From positions 310,001 to 374,000 of the forward strand of contig NZ_VDZU01000001.1 of NCBI RefSeq assembly GCF_007673525.1: a stretch of 64,000 nt of DNA, written 5' to 3'. The DNA comes from Fictibacillus phosphorivorans. GTDB taxonomy: Bacteria; Bacillota; Bacilli; Bacillales; Fictibacillaceae. The notes beneath the pieces were generated by a model, which saw only the letters and a program-made list of their open reading frames with translations, was not told the DNA's origin and did no database searches. Position numbers and translations under genes: made by a program. This document shows, piece after piece, positions 18,451 through 27,225 of this stretch (position 1 is its first letter; each line of letters opens with the position of its first letter).

Positions 18451-18575
18451 GTTTTTACGGTACGTGTTTTTATATTTGTTACACGTTCGCTCAAACAGGA
18501 CAATGTTTCGCGCCAAAAACCCCTCATTTCACTCAAAAGGTCACTTGTTTCGCGCACAAACACTATCGTTTCGCT
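18451..18575. repeat. 21-bp-period phrase array (TTTCGC, inverted) with 46-bp tail element
   Basis: This lies in the 368-bp gap 18336-18703 between aceB and aceA. TTCGC begins at 18486, 18507, 18549 and 18570, with a degenerate TTCAC at 18528: five units at exact 21-bp steps. It is the reverse complement of the GCGAAA array at 3.48 kb. The flanking block 18451-18496 is 44/46 identical (inverted) to 3576-3621. Fillers between phrases are unrelated to those of the first array. The remaining bases of the gap are AT-rich with no gene. Confidence 0.85.
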
Positions 18576-18703
18576 CGGTAAAGCACTTAAACCGTCTCAA
18601 CTACATTAATAAAGGGGCATATATTACATGAGAATGGGTTAATCATTCATTAATTAATATGAAAATCTATAAGTTGGAACAAAAAATTGATAAAAAGATA
18701 AAA

Positions 18704-20293
18704 CTACAACACCTCATAACCACGATTGGTTAAGAAATCTTGAAACTCATCATCGCGGATCAGCTCATCAAACAGCGCGACAGCTTCCATAAAACGACCA
18801 GAATTGAATGACTCCTCATTCATTCCTTGTCTCAACTTTTGAACTTCCTGCAACTTTAGTTCCTCTACCAGCTCGAACGTCACTTTGCGGCCGTCACGTA
18901 AAATGCCTTTCGGGTGTCGGATCCATTGCCATACTTGGGCTCGTGAGATTTCTGCCGTAGCTGCATCTTCCATGAGATGGTTGATCGGTGCAGCTCCTTT
19001 ACCTCTCAGCCAAGAAGCAATGTATTGGATGCCGACACTAATGTTGACCCGCAAACCTTCTTCTGTGATTTCGCCTTCTGGTACAGCCACTAAATCATCA
19101 GCCGTTACGACTACATCTTCACGTTTTCGATCGATCTGATTAGGTGTTGGCATGATTCGGTCGAACACATCCATAGCAACAGGCACGAGTCCCGGATGGG
19201 CAACCCATGTCCCGTCATGACCGTCAGAAGCCTCGCGCTCTTTGTCAGCACGCACTTTTTCAAAAGCAGCAGCGTTTGCAGCTTCATCGTTTTTGATTGG
19301 AATTTGTGCCGCCATCCCACCGATCGCAGGAGCGTTTCGTTTATGACACGTCTTGATTGCCAAAAGAGAGTAAGATCTCATGAACGGAACAGTCATCGTA
19401 ACGAGCGAACGGTCAGGAAGAATGACGTGTGGCTGATTACGGAACTTCTTAATATAGCTGAAAATATAATCCCATCTTCCACAGTTTACGCCTGCGGAAT
19501 GTTCACGAAGTTCGTATAAAATTTCGTCCATCTCAAATGCGGCAACGATCGTCTCGATGAGTACAGTTGCTTTAATTGTGCCTCTTGGAATCCCAAGCTG
19601 TTCTTGCGCGTAAATAAACACATCGTTCCAAAGGCGAGCTTCTTTATGGCTTTCCATTTTAGGAAGATAGAAGTAAGGTCCTGACCCGTTTTCGATCAGT
19701 GTCTTTGCGTTGTGGTAAAAATAAAGGCCAAAATCTACTAAGCTACCAGACATCGGTTCATTGTCGACAACGATATGTTTTTCTTCAAGATGCCAGCCAC
19801 GTGGGCGTACAATGAGCGTGGCGATCTTTTCGTTCAATGTATACGTTTTTCCGTTTCCATTATCAAAAGAGATGGAACGGTTAACGGCATCCTTTAAGTT
19901 GATCTGACCATCAATCGTGTTCTCCCAAGTAGGAGAGTTGGAATCTTCAAGATCAGCCATGAACAGCTTAGCTCCTGAGTTAAGCGCGTTGATCACCATC
20001 TTGCGGTCAACAGGACCTGTTATCTCTACTCGTCGGTCTTGAAGATCTTGTGGAAGTGGTGAGATGGTCCAATCACTGTTACGGATATGTTCGGTTTCTG
20101 GTAAAAAGGTGGGCATGATCCCAGCATCAATTTCGAGTTGTCTCGCTTTACGTTGTTTCAGAAGTTCTTTGCGGGTGTTGTTAAAGTGAAGGTGCAATGA
20201 TTTTAAGAAAAGAATGCTACCTGGTGTTAATATTTTTTCATACGCTGGAGTAATGGCGCCTAACACTTGTAGATTAGTAGTTTCAATCGTCAC
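18704..20293 (-). CDS. aceB: Malate synthase A
   Basis: 529 aa, the malate synthase A length. Conserved parts are [15 protein letters not shown] (~residue 91), [13 protein letters not shown] (~161), [17 protein letters not shown] (~208), [20 protein letters not shown] (~240), the [14 protein letters not shown] motif (~270) and [27 protein letters not shown] near residues 430-455. It condenses glyoxylate with acetyl-CoA. It starts with GTG after a weak AAAGGA site. With aceA it forms the glyoxylate shunt. Confidence 0.96.
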   Translation of the reverse strand: MTIETTNLQVLGAITPAYEKILTPGSILFLKSLHLHFNNTRKELLKQRKARQLEIDAGIMPTFLPETEHIRNSDWTISPLPQDLQDRRVEITGPVDRKMVINALNSGAKLFMADLEDSNSPTWENTIDGQINLKDAVNRSISFDNGNGKTYTLNEKIATLIVRPRGWHLEEKHIVVDNEPMSGSLVDFGLYFYHNAKTLIENGSGPYFYLPKMESHKEARLWNDVFIYAQEQLGIPRGTIKATVLIETIVAAFEMDEILYELREHSAGVNCGRWDYIFSYIKKFRNQPHVILPDRSLVTMTVPFMRSYSLLAIKTCHKRNAPAIGGMAAQIPIKNDEAANAAAFEKVRADKEREASDGHDGTWVAHPGLVPVAMDVFDRIMPTPNQIDRKREDVVVTADDLVAVPEGEITEEGLRVNISVGIQYIASWLRGKGAAPINHLMEDAATAEISRAQVWQWIRHPKGILRDGRKVTFELVEELKLQEVQKLRQGMNEESFNSGRFMEAVALFDELIRDDEFQDFLTNRGYEVL

Positions 20294-20376
20294 TTATTAC
20301 ACAGTCCTTTCTGAACATGTTATTAAACAGATGTGTTTATAAAATTATTGTTATATAACAGAAGAGGTAAAAAAAT

Positions 20377-20508
20377 TTACCTCTCGTGTTTTCCCATGCA
20401 GCGCTCGCACTCATAAAGATAAGATTCATGTTGTTCCTCGATTACACATCCACATTCCGAACACGTCTTCTTAGGAATATTACGGTGAAGCTCCAAGTAA
20501 TTTTTCAT
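20377..20508 (-). CDS. yhfH: YhfH-type small zinc-ribbon-like protein (43 aa)
   Basis: A 43-residue gene. It has a perfect AGGAGG about 8 nt before its ATG. The protein opens MKNYLELHRNIPKKTC and has two Cys pairs, CSECGC (residues 16-21) and CERC (34-37), consistent with metal binding; this is the pattern of Bacillus YhfH-like mini-proteins of unknown function. It lies between aceB (same strand) and a divergent Lrp regulator. Confidence 0.8.
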   Translation of the reverse strand: MKNYLELHRNIPKKTCSECGCVIEEQHESYLYECERCMGKHER

Positions 20509-20550
20509 TTTAAATTCCTCCTGTTTTGTTTTTGATTTGATTATAATGCA

Positions 20551-20698
20551 TTGTATTATAACAGTTTATATTTTGCAACACCTGTTTTACAACATTTTCT
20601 CATTTTTTATAAAATTGAGTCATCTGTCCAACTGTTTATCCTTGATATGACAGGGTTTGTGATAATGTGTAAAATTGCAAATACTGTTGTAATACAGT
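20551..20698. promoter_or_regulatory. Three related operator-like motifs in the yhfH/lrp divergent region
   Basis: An inverted repeat ACTGT-6-ACAGT lies at 20683-20698 (as CTGTTGTAATACAG). A near-identical sequence on the other strand (CTGTTATAATACA) lies at 20551-20564, and CTGTTTTACAACA at 20582-20594. They share CTGTTnTAnnACA within 150 bp. Confidence 0.45.
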
Positions 20699-20786
20699 GT
20701 GAAATCCATATCTTTTTAGAGCTTATTTGAATTTTGAGAAAATAACGCTTACAATGAATTCATTCAAAGTAAGTGTGGTGATTGAT

Positions 20787-21236
20787 TTGAAAATAGATGA
20801 TACAGATCGAAAAATATTAGAGTTGCTTACACAAGATGGCAGAATGTCTTATGCAGAGATCGGTAAGGAATTAAGCCTTTCGCGTGTATCTGTTCGCGAA
20901 CGTGTTAATCAGATGAAAAAAGCGGGAGTTATAGAGAAATTCAGTGTGGTGATTGACTCAGAAGCAGCAGGAAAGACCGTTTCAGCCTTCTTTGAAGTAG
21001 ACTGTGAACCAGCCTATTTAGTTAAAGTAGCAGAGAAACTCGTAAATAACCCAAGTGTCGCAAGCTGTTACCAGATGACAGGGCCCAGCACATTACATAT
21101 GCACGTATTGGTAGAAGATTTTCCTTCGTTAGAGAAGTTTATCAATAATGAACTGTATGGCATCAAAGGGATTTCGAGAGTAGAATCACATATTCTACTC
21201 AGAAGATTCAAGAGCCGATCAGGGCTAAAACTATAG
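20787..21236 (+). CDS. Lrp/AsnC-family transcriptional regulator
   Basis: 149 aa. It has an N-terminal AsnC-type winged helix (DDTDRKILELLTQDGRM, then GKELSLSRVSVRERVNQMKKAGVI, residues ~4-55) and a C-terminal RAM ligand-binding domain (VASCYQMTGPSTLHMHVLVED, ~residues 91-111). Such proteins sense amino acids or related small molecules as oligomers. The TTG start at 20787 was chosen because it puts the HTH at the usual N-terminal distance; a longer frame starts upstream. Operator-like repeats precede it. A MITE-like element starts immediately after its stop and separates it from its likely terminator. Confidence 0.85.
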   Translation: MKIDDTDRKILELLTQDGRMSYAEIGKELSLSRVSVRERVNQMKKAGVIEKFSVVIDSEAAGKTVSAFFEVDCEPAYLVKVAEKLVNNPSVASCYQMTGPSTLHMHVLVEDFPSLEKFINNELYGIKGISRVESHILLRRFKSRSGLKL

Positions 21237-21237
21237 A

Positions 21238-21527
21238 GCTGTTTTTTGTAAACTTTATTGCTTTTGGAAGGGTTGATTTCCGTTCCAGGCTGCTTGCTTT
21301 CCACGGGGCAGACGCTGAGCCACATTCGTACGTTTAACTCTTAAGTGTCTCAGCTGCCCTCCTTAAGAAGTTCCTTGCTCCTGCGTCTACAAGTGATGCT
21401 TCGTAGTAAGCTTCCTTGTCGCATGCCTTGCAAGGAGTATCTCATGTGGTAGGCACGCTCCTTCCACTCCAATCAATTTTCAAAGGTGACAATTAGTTTA
21501 AAGCAACAATCTTTTAGAAAAGAACGA
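21238..21527. repeat. MITE-like dispersed element, copy 3 (enlarged)
   Basis: It begins at the base after the lrp stop. The ends are GCTGTTTTTTGTAAA...TTGCTTTTGG on the left and AAAGCAACAATCTTTTAGAAAAG on the right. It shares GATTTCCGTTCCAGG, CTTGCTTTCC and CGGGGCAGAC with the other copies. About 90 bp of extra sequence (roughly 21360-21450, itself with inverted repeats such as CTCCTTGC...GCAAGGAG) sits in the middle, making this copy about 290 bp instead of about 210. It takes up about half of the 615-bp gene-free stretch 21237-21851; the rest is a terminator and an AT-rich promoter region. Confidence 0.78.
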
Positions 21528-21541
21528 ACTATAAAGAATAC

Positions 21542-21585
21542 AAAGAGGATTCGAATGGACAGCTATCCATTTCGAATCCTCTTTT
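21542..21585 (+). terminator. Rho-independent terminator, probably of lrp
   Basis: A long stem AAAGAGGATTCGAA-TGG / CCA-TTTCGAATCCTCTTT has an 8-nt loop and T-rich tail. The MITE-like element separates it from lrp. Confidence 0.85.
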
Positions 21586-21851
21586 ATTATTCCAGTGAAG
21601 CAATTATATAAACTAGGCTCATCCTCCTATCCCAAAAACGTTTAGTAGTGCATTGGTTTATGTCTCGATACATAGGTGCGGGAACAAAGAACCAAATTAA
21701 GATTTTATATAGAAAATATTCTGAATATATTTTATAATCAGAAACAATATTAAACGTTTGTTAGTTTATATTTGGATTTTGGTTAACAAACGGAGGTAAT
21801 TGTTGCTTAATTGTATCGGAAAAATGAAAAAAGGGGAGAGGTGAAGAGAAA

Positions 21852-22793
21852 ATGGCAGGTTTGGTTGTAAGGCGTGTTTTTCAGTTAGTGCTCTTATTAA
21901 TCGGTATTTCATTCATTGTTTTTATGAGTATGCATATTGCGCCAGGTGATCCGGCAAGTATTATCGGCGGACCAACAGCGACTCAAGAAGACGTTGAAGC
22001 GATCAGAGAAAACCTTGGACTTAATGAGCCGTTGCTCGCTCAATATTTTGATTACTTAAAAGGTATTTTTGCAGGTGACTTAGGGTTCTCCTATCAGACA
22101 AAACAAGCGGTGTCAGAAGCGATTATCGATCGTTTCCCAAACACACTGAACCTGGCAATCGCAAGTATTATTGTTGCGATTGTAATCGGTGTAACTGCAG
22201 GAATCATATCAGCATTAAAGCATAACACGTGGTTTGATGGACTGAGCACCATTATTGCTCTCGGGGGAATCTCCATTCCTAACTTTTGGTTAGGTGCGAT
22301 ATTGATCCTAATTTTCGCTGTTAACCTTCAATGGTTTCCAGTTGGGGGATTGACCGAACCGTTCTGGACTGTTGAAGGAATGAAACAGCTCGCACTTCCT
22401 GCTATTACTCTTGGAACAGGCTCAGCCGCAATGATCGCTAGAATGAGTCGTTCTGCCATGTTGGAAGTGATTCGAGCAGATTACGTAAGAACCGCAAGAG
22501 CGAAAGGCGTTCGTGAAAGAACAGTCATCATGATGCATTGTCTTCGAAACGCAATGATTCCAGTCATTACAGTGATCGGCTTGAATTTTGGTTTCTTACT
22601 TGGAGGCACCATCATTACAGAATCTGTTTTTGCCATCAATGGGGTTGGCAGGCTTATGATTGAGTCTATTGCAGCTCGTGATTTTCCGATGGTTCAAGGA
22701 TCGGTTCTTCTTGTAGCCACACTGTTCGTCTTAGTGAACTTAATTGTCGATATCGTATATGCCTTTATTGATCCAAGGATCAGTTACGAATAA
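21852..22793 (+). CDS. Peptide ABC transporter permease (OppB/DppB type)
   Basis: 313 aa with six membrane helices. The BPD-transport coupling loop EVIRADYVRTARAKGVRER (~residues 208-226) is canonical for DppB/OppB permeases. It is the first gene of an oligopeptide/dipeptide importer cluster in the order permease, permease, binding protein, ATPase, ATPase, followed by a gamma-glutamyltranspeptidase-like gene. A strong GGGGAGAGGTGA site precedes the ATG. Confidence 0.9.
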   Translation: MAGLVVRRVFQLVLLLIGISFIVFMSMHIAPGDPASIIGGPTATQEDVEAIRENLGLNEPLLAQYFDYLKGIFAGDLGFSYQTKQAVSEAIIDRFPNTLNLAIASIIVAIVIGVTAGIISALKHNTWFDGLSTIIALGGISIPNFWLGAILILIFAVNLQWFPVGGLTEPFWTVEGMKQLALPAITLGTGSAAMIARMSRSAMLEVIRADYVRTARAKGVRERTVIMMHCLRNAMIPVITVIGLNFGFLLGGTIITESVFAINGVGRLMIESIAARDFPMVQGSVLLVATLFVLVNLIVDIVYAFIDPRISYE

Positions 22794-22811
22794 ACGCGAA
22801 GGGGGGATAAC

Positions 22812-23708
22812 ATGTCAACGGAATTAGTAACACAGCAGTTACCGTCACATAAGAAAAAGAAAGAGTTTGCGCTTTTCAAAACGTGGAAACGGCTCATTAA
22901 GAATAAGATGGCTATCGTCGGTCTCGTGATCATTGCCTTTCAGCTGTTTATAGCTCTTGCAGCTCCAGTCATTGTAGGAGTGGATCCAAACAAACAGAAC
23001 TTGGAACTGAGTGAACTGCCTATTGGAACAGAAGGGCATTGGCTAGGAACGGATAATTATGGACGAGATATCTGGAGCAGAATCGTATATGGCGCGAGGA
23101 TCTCGTTGTTAGTAGGAATCGGTGCTGTAAGTCTTGGATTAGCGGGCGGAGTCGTACTTGGTTTGCTATCTGGTTACTATAGAAGGCTCGACGGCATCAT
23201 TATGAGATTCGTAGATTTAATGTTTGCTTTTCCTGGTATTCTGCTAGCTATGCTGATCATTGCAATCTTAGGGACAAGCCTAGTGAACGTCGTAATTGCC
23301 ATCAGTATATGGTCGATTCCAACGTGTGCGCGTATCGTTCGGGGAAGTGTTCTCTCCATTAAGAAGCAAGAGTACATTATCGCGATGCGATCACTAGGAG
23401 CAAGTGACCTTCGCATCATGGTCAGGCATGTTCTGCCAAATTGTATGGCTCCTATTATCGTCTTTGCGACTATGAGGATGGCAACTGCGATTCTATCAAC
23501 GGCATCATTAAGTTTCCTAGGCTTAGGCGCACAGCCGCCAACGCCTGAATGGGGTGCGATGATTGCTGCAGGACAGGAGTACATGTGGACATCGCCTCAT
23601 ATGATTGTGATTCCGGGTATCGCCATCATGCTAGTTGTGTTTGCGTTTAATGTTGTCGGTGATGCGCTTCGTGACGCGTTAGATCAAGGAATGAGTTTGG
23701 ACAAATAA
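22812..23708 (+). CDS. Peptide ABC transporter permease (OppC/DppC type)
   Basis: 298 aa. A cytosolic basic N-terminus (HKKKKEFALFKTWKRLIKNK) and the OppC N-terminal helix lead to LGTDNYGRDIWSRIVYGARISL (~residue 77), the hallmark of DppC/OppC proteins. The coupling loop is KKQEYIIAMRSLGASDLRI at ~residue 189. It is the partner of the preceding permease, 18 nt downstream. Confidence 0.92.
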   Translation: MSTELVTQQLPSHKKKKEFALFKTWKRLIKNKMAIVGLVIIAFQLFIALAAPVIVGVDPNKQNLELSELPIGTEGHWLGTDNYGRDIWSRIVYGARISLLVGIGAVSLGLAGGVVLGLLSGYYRRLDGIIMRFVDLMFAFPGILLAMLIIAILGTSLVNVVIAISIWSIPTCARIVRGSVLSIKKQEYIIAMRSLGASDLRIMVRHVLPNCMAPIIVFATMRMATAILSTASLSFLGLGAQPPTPEWGAMIAAGQEYMWTSPHMIVIPGIAIMLVVFAFNVVGDALRDALDQGMSLDK

Positions 23709-23724
23709 GAGGGGGATATGACAA

Positions 23725-25257
23725 ATGGGAAAAAAGTGGTTTGCTAGTTTGCTAACGGTTCTTTTTGTATTGTCATTGGCTTTAGTGGGTTGCAGCAGCA
23801 ATTCTTCATCAGGCGGAAGTGCAGGGAAAGCTGAACAAGAGCTAACCTATGCAACGACTTCCAAAGTGGTAGGTCTATCACCAATTCTAACAAATGATTC
23901 TGTATCATCTACAGTGATTGAACAAATCTATGAAACGTTATTTGTTCGAGATAACAAAGGTGAAATCGTTCCACACCTTGCAGAATCCTATGAAAACCCA
24001 GACGAAAATACATGGGTGATCAAGTTGAAGAAAGATATAAAATTTCACGATGGAACTCCGTTCAACGCAGAATCTGTTAAATACACGTTTGATAAATTAA
24101 AAGATCCGAAGACAGCAGCACCGCGTGCATCACTTTTAGCACCTGTATCATCCATCGAAGTTCAGGACGAGCATACAGTTGTTTTAAAAACAGAGAAGCC
24201 ATATGGACCGATGCTTGCGGCTTTAACGCACTCAAATGCGGCCATCGTATCTCCAACAGCTGATCAAAAGCAGGATCTCATGAAAGATCCAGTTGGAACA
24301 GGACCATTTACGTTCTCTGAAAAAGTAAACGGCGATGACATCGTACTCGTGAAGAACAAGGACTATTGGCAGAAGCCGGCCAAACTTGAAAAGCTAACGT
24401 TTACAGTCGTTCCTGAAGTATCAACGGCGATCTCTATGCTGCAGACCGGAAAAGTTCAGTTGATCGATGGACTGGCACCTGAACTGATGCCGCGTCTAGA
24501 GAAGATTAAGAACGTTGATATTCGGAAAAAAGAAGGAACTCCTGTTTACTACTTGGCTTTTAACATGGAAAAAGAACCGATGAACGACTTGAAATTTAGA
24601 CAAGCTGTTTCACAAGCAATCAACCGTGAAGGATACTTGAAAAAGTTAAACGGTCTCGGAGTTTATTCAAACAGCTTCATCGGACCAGAAGTTTTTGGGC
24701 ACAACGAAAGCAGTGATAAGGGACCGAAGTTTGATCAGGCAGAAGCGAAGAAACTTGTAAAAGATAACGGGTTTGATAAAAAGGAAATCAAGATTTTAGC
24801 TGCTAATACGAGTCAGTACATGAACATGGCTGAAGTCATTCAGTCACAGTTAAAAGAAGCGGGGATAAACGCAAACATCGAGACGATTGAGTGGGGCACT
24901 TACCTGGATGTGTCGAAAAAAGGTGACTTTGATATTACGATTGCTGGCTGGTCGAACGTTACGGGAGATGGAAGTGAATTATTGTTCCCACGACTTCATT
25001 CTGCGAACATTGACGCAACAAATTTAAGCCGTTATAAAGATGCTGAGCTCGATAAGCTGATCGATCAATCTCGTTCTGTAGTGGATCAAGAACAGCGTAA
25101 AGAAATCTTAACAAAAGCGGATGAATATGTGATGACACAGCTGCCGGTTCTGCCGATCTACCATGGCATCGCCTCAGCCGCTTACGATAAATCTGTTAAA
25201 GGCTTTGAGATGGAACCTACAGGACAGTGGTCACTTTACGGCGTTTATAGAGAGTAG
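23725..25257 (+). CDS. Peptide ABC transporter substrate-binding lipoprotein (SBP family 5)
   Basis: 510 aa. It has a lipoprotein signal (lipobox ALVGC, cysteine ~residue 23) and a Ser-rich linker. The family 5 signature is clear: YETLFVRDNKGEIVPHLAESYE (~residue 75), then KDIKFHDGTPFNAESVKYTFD (~residue 105) and PVGTGPFTF (~192). It captures peptides outside the membrane and hands them to the two permeases. The neighbouring gamma-glutamyl enzyme suggests gamma-glutamyl peptides or glutathione as cargo; this is inference. Confidence 0.9.
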   Translation: MGKKWFASLLTVLFVLSLALVGCSSNSSSGGSAGKAEQELTYATTSKVVGLSPILTNDSVSSTVIEQIYETLFVRDNKGEIVPHLAESYENPDENTWVIKLKKDIKFHDGTPFNAESVKYTFDKLKDPKTAAPRASLLAPVSSIEVQDEHTVVLKTEKPYGPMLAALTHSNAAIVSPTADQKQDLMKDPVGTGPFTFSEKVNGDDIVLVKNKDYWQKPAKLEKLTFTVVPEVSTAISMLQTGKVQLIDGLAPELMPRLEKIKNVDIRKKEGTPVYYLAFNMEKEPMNDLKFRQAVSQAINREGYLKKLNGLGVYSNSFIGPEVFGHNESSDKGPKFDQAEAKKLVKDNGFDKKEIKILAANTSQYMNMAEVIQSQLKEAGINANIETIEWGTYLDVSKKGDFDITIAGWSNVTGDGSELLFPRLHSANIDATNLSRYKDAELDKLIDQSRSVVDQEQRKEILTKADEYVMTQLPVLPIYHGIASAAYDKSVKGFEMEPTGQWSLYGVYRE

Positions 25258-25263
25258 GGATGG

Positions 25264-26274
25264 ATGATGAAAGAGACTGTTTTAGAGGTAAAGGATCTAG
25301 TGACAACGTTTAAATCAGCGGACGGTCCATTGCCGGCTGTCCGGGGCGCTTCCTTTTCAGTAAAAAAAGGAGAAACACTCTGTATCGTTGGAGAATCGGG
25401 CTGTGGTAAAAGTATCACAGCTCTTTCCATCATGGGACTTCTGCCATCAAACGGAATGATAGCAGACGGATCGATCTACTTTAATCAAAGAAACCTTGCC
25501 GAAATGTCACCAAAACAGATGCAGAAAGTGCGCGGAAACGATGTATCCATGATTTTTCAGGAACCGATGACAGCTTTAAACCCTGTATTCACGATTGGTT
25601 TTCAGATTCGTGAACCATTGATGATCCATTTGAAGTTATCAAAGAAACAAGCACATATGAGAGGAATTGAGCTTTTAAGGATGGTTGGGATTCCGTCACC
25701 CGTCGAACGGATGAATCAATTTCCGCATGAGTTGAGCGGAGGGATGAGGCAGCGCGTCATGATTGCGATCGCACTATCTTGCAACCCGTCTCTGTTGATT
25801 GCTGACGAACCGACAACAGCACTTGATGTGACCATTCAGGCTCAAATCATTGACCTTCTCAACGATTTGAAAGAACAGCTCGACATGAGCATGATTATGA
25901 TCACGCATGATATGGGAGTTGTCGCCGAGATTGCTGATCGAGTGATCGTGATGTATGCAGGAGAAATAATTGAAGAAGGCCGTGTGGAAGAAATCTTTGA
26001 GAATCCTCAGCATCCTTATACAAAAGGCTTGTTAGCTTCTGTACCAAATGTTGATGATCCAGAATTTGATCTGAAGCCAATCGCAGGGTCGATGCCGATG
26101 CTAAATGAGCAGATCTCGGGATGCCGTTTTCATCCGCGCTGTCCGTATGCTTTTGATAAATGTATGGAAAAATCTCCGAAAACATTTCACGTTACAGATA
26201 AACAGAGTGTAAGGTGCTGGCTGCAAGAAGAGGGGGTCGAACAGAATGGTGGTAGACGAGCAAGTTCTTTATAG
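25264..26274 (+). CDS. Peptide ABC transporter ATPase (OppD/DppD type)
   Basis: 336 aa. Walker A GESGCGKS (~residue 45), Q-loop QEPMTALNP (~101), signature LSGGMRQRV (~159) and Walker [15 protein letters not shown] (~178). The C-terminal oligopeptide-specific extension has the [19 protein letters not shown] cysteine cluster, which binds an Fe-S cluster or stabilises the fold in this family. It overlaps the next ATPase gene by 29 nt. Confidence 0.93.
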   Translation: MMKETVLEVKDLVTTFKSADGPLPAVRGASFSVKKGETLCIVGESGCGKSITALSIMGLLPSNGMIADGSIYFNQRNLAEMSPKQMQKVRGNDVSMIFQEPMTALNPVFTIGFQIREPLMIHLKLSKKQAHMRGIELLRMVGIPSPVERMNQFPHELSGGMRQRVMIAIALSCNPSLLIADEPTTALDVTIQAQIIDLLNDLKEQLDMSMIMITHDMGVVAEIADRVIVMYAGEIIEEGRVEEIFENPQHPYTKGLLASVPNVDDPEFDLKPIAGSMPMLNEQISGCRFHPRCPYAFDKCMEKSPKTFHVTDKQSVRCWLQEEGVEQNGGRRASSL

Positions 26275-27220
26275 CGTAAAAAATGTAAAAAAGCATTTTC
26301 CTGTGAGAGGCGGCCTGCTGCAGAGGGTAAAGAACCATGTGAAGGCAGTTGACGGAATCACGCTTGATATTTATAAAGGAGAGACTTTAGGCGTTGTTGG
26401 TGAATCTGGGTGCGGGAAATCGACGCTCGGAAGAACGATCCTTGGACTTGAATCGCTGACAGAAGGAGAACTCGTTTTTAACGGGAATAACATTAGTAAC
26501 TATTCATCGAGGCAGTTAAAGCCTTATAAAAAAGAGATGCAGATGATCTTTCAAGATCCGTATGCCTCACTTAACCCAAAACAGCGGATTGGTGATGCTC
26601 TAGAAGAAGCGCTCATCATCCATACAAATCTAACCTCATTAGAACGAAGAGAAAGGGTTCTTCAACTTTTAAACGAGGTTGGTCTAAAAGAAGAGCATTA
26701 TGAGCGCTATCCGCATGAATTTAGCGGTGGTCAGCGCCAGCGAATTGGGATAGCACGTGCGATCTCGATCAATCCATCCTTTATCGTGTGCGATGAACCT
26801 GTGTCAGCGTTAGATGTTTCCGTTCAAGCACAAGTGATCAAACTTTTACGTGATCTTCAAGAAAAGCATGGCCTAACCTATCTGTTCGTGTCGCATGACC
26901 TTGGTGTAGTGCGGCACCTCTGCAATCGAGTACTGGTTATGTATCTGGGTCAGATGGTGGAACTCGCGCCTGTTCATAAGCTGTACGAAAATCCAACACA
27001 TCCATATACAGAGGCGTTATTGTCTGCCATACCAAGACCTACTGTTGGGAGAAAGAGAGAGCGCATCCGGTTAAGAGGCGATCTACCTAGTCCCTCCAAT
27101 CCACCGACAGGATGTCCATTTCATACGCGTTGTCCTATCGCAAAAGAGCATTGTTCAACAGAAAAACCCGCATGGCGCGAAATTGATGAAGGTCATTTTA
27201 TCGCCTGCCACGAAAGGTGA
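26246..27220 (+). CDS. Peptide ABC transporter ATPase (OppF/DppF type)
   Basis: 324 aa. Walker [10 protein letters not shown] (~residue 52), QDPYASLNP (~109), signature FSGGQRQRIGIARA (~158) and Walker B FIVCDEPVSALDVS (~177). The C-terminus carries CPFHTRCPIAKEHC. It pairs with the preceding OppD-like subunit to power import. Its TGA overlaps an upstream GTG of the following enzyme gene, so the importer and the enzyme are probably one operon. Confidence 0.93.
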   Translation: MVVDEQVLYSVKNVKKHFPVRGGLLQRVKNHVKAVDGITLDIYKGETLGVVGESGCGKSTLGRTILGLESLTEGELVFNGNNISNYSSRQLKPYKKEMQMIFQDPYASLNPKQRIGDALEEALIIHTNLTSLERRERVLQLLNEVGLKEEHYERYPHEFSGGQRQRIGIARAISINPSFIVCDEPVSALDVSVQAQVIKLLRDLQEKHGLTYLFVSHDLGVVRHLCNRVLVMYLGQMVELAPVHKLYENPTHPYTEALLSAIPRPTVGRKRERIRLRGDLPSPSNPPTGCPFHTRCPIAKEHCSTEKPAWREIDEGHFIACHER

Positions 27221-27225
27221 GAATC

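Noticed and set aside
18409-18609. 66-aa open frame between aceA and aceB
   Set aside because: It covers the 46-bp tail element and 21-bp array; no ribosome binding site and no conserved features.
21587-21851. T-box or other riboswitch before the peptide importer operon
   Set aside because: The leader is AT-rich with no T-box sequence, aptamer core or terminator close to the first gene.
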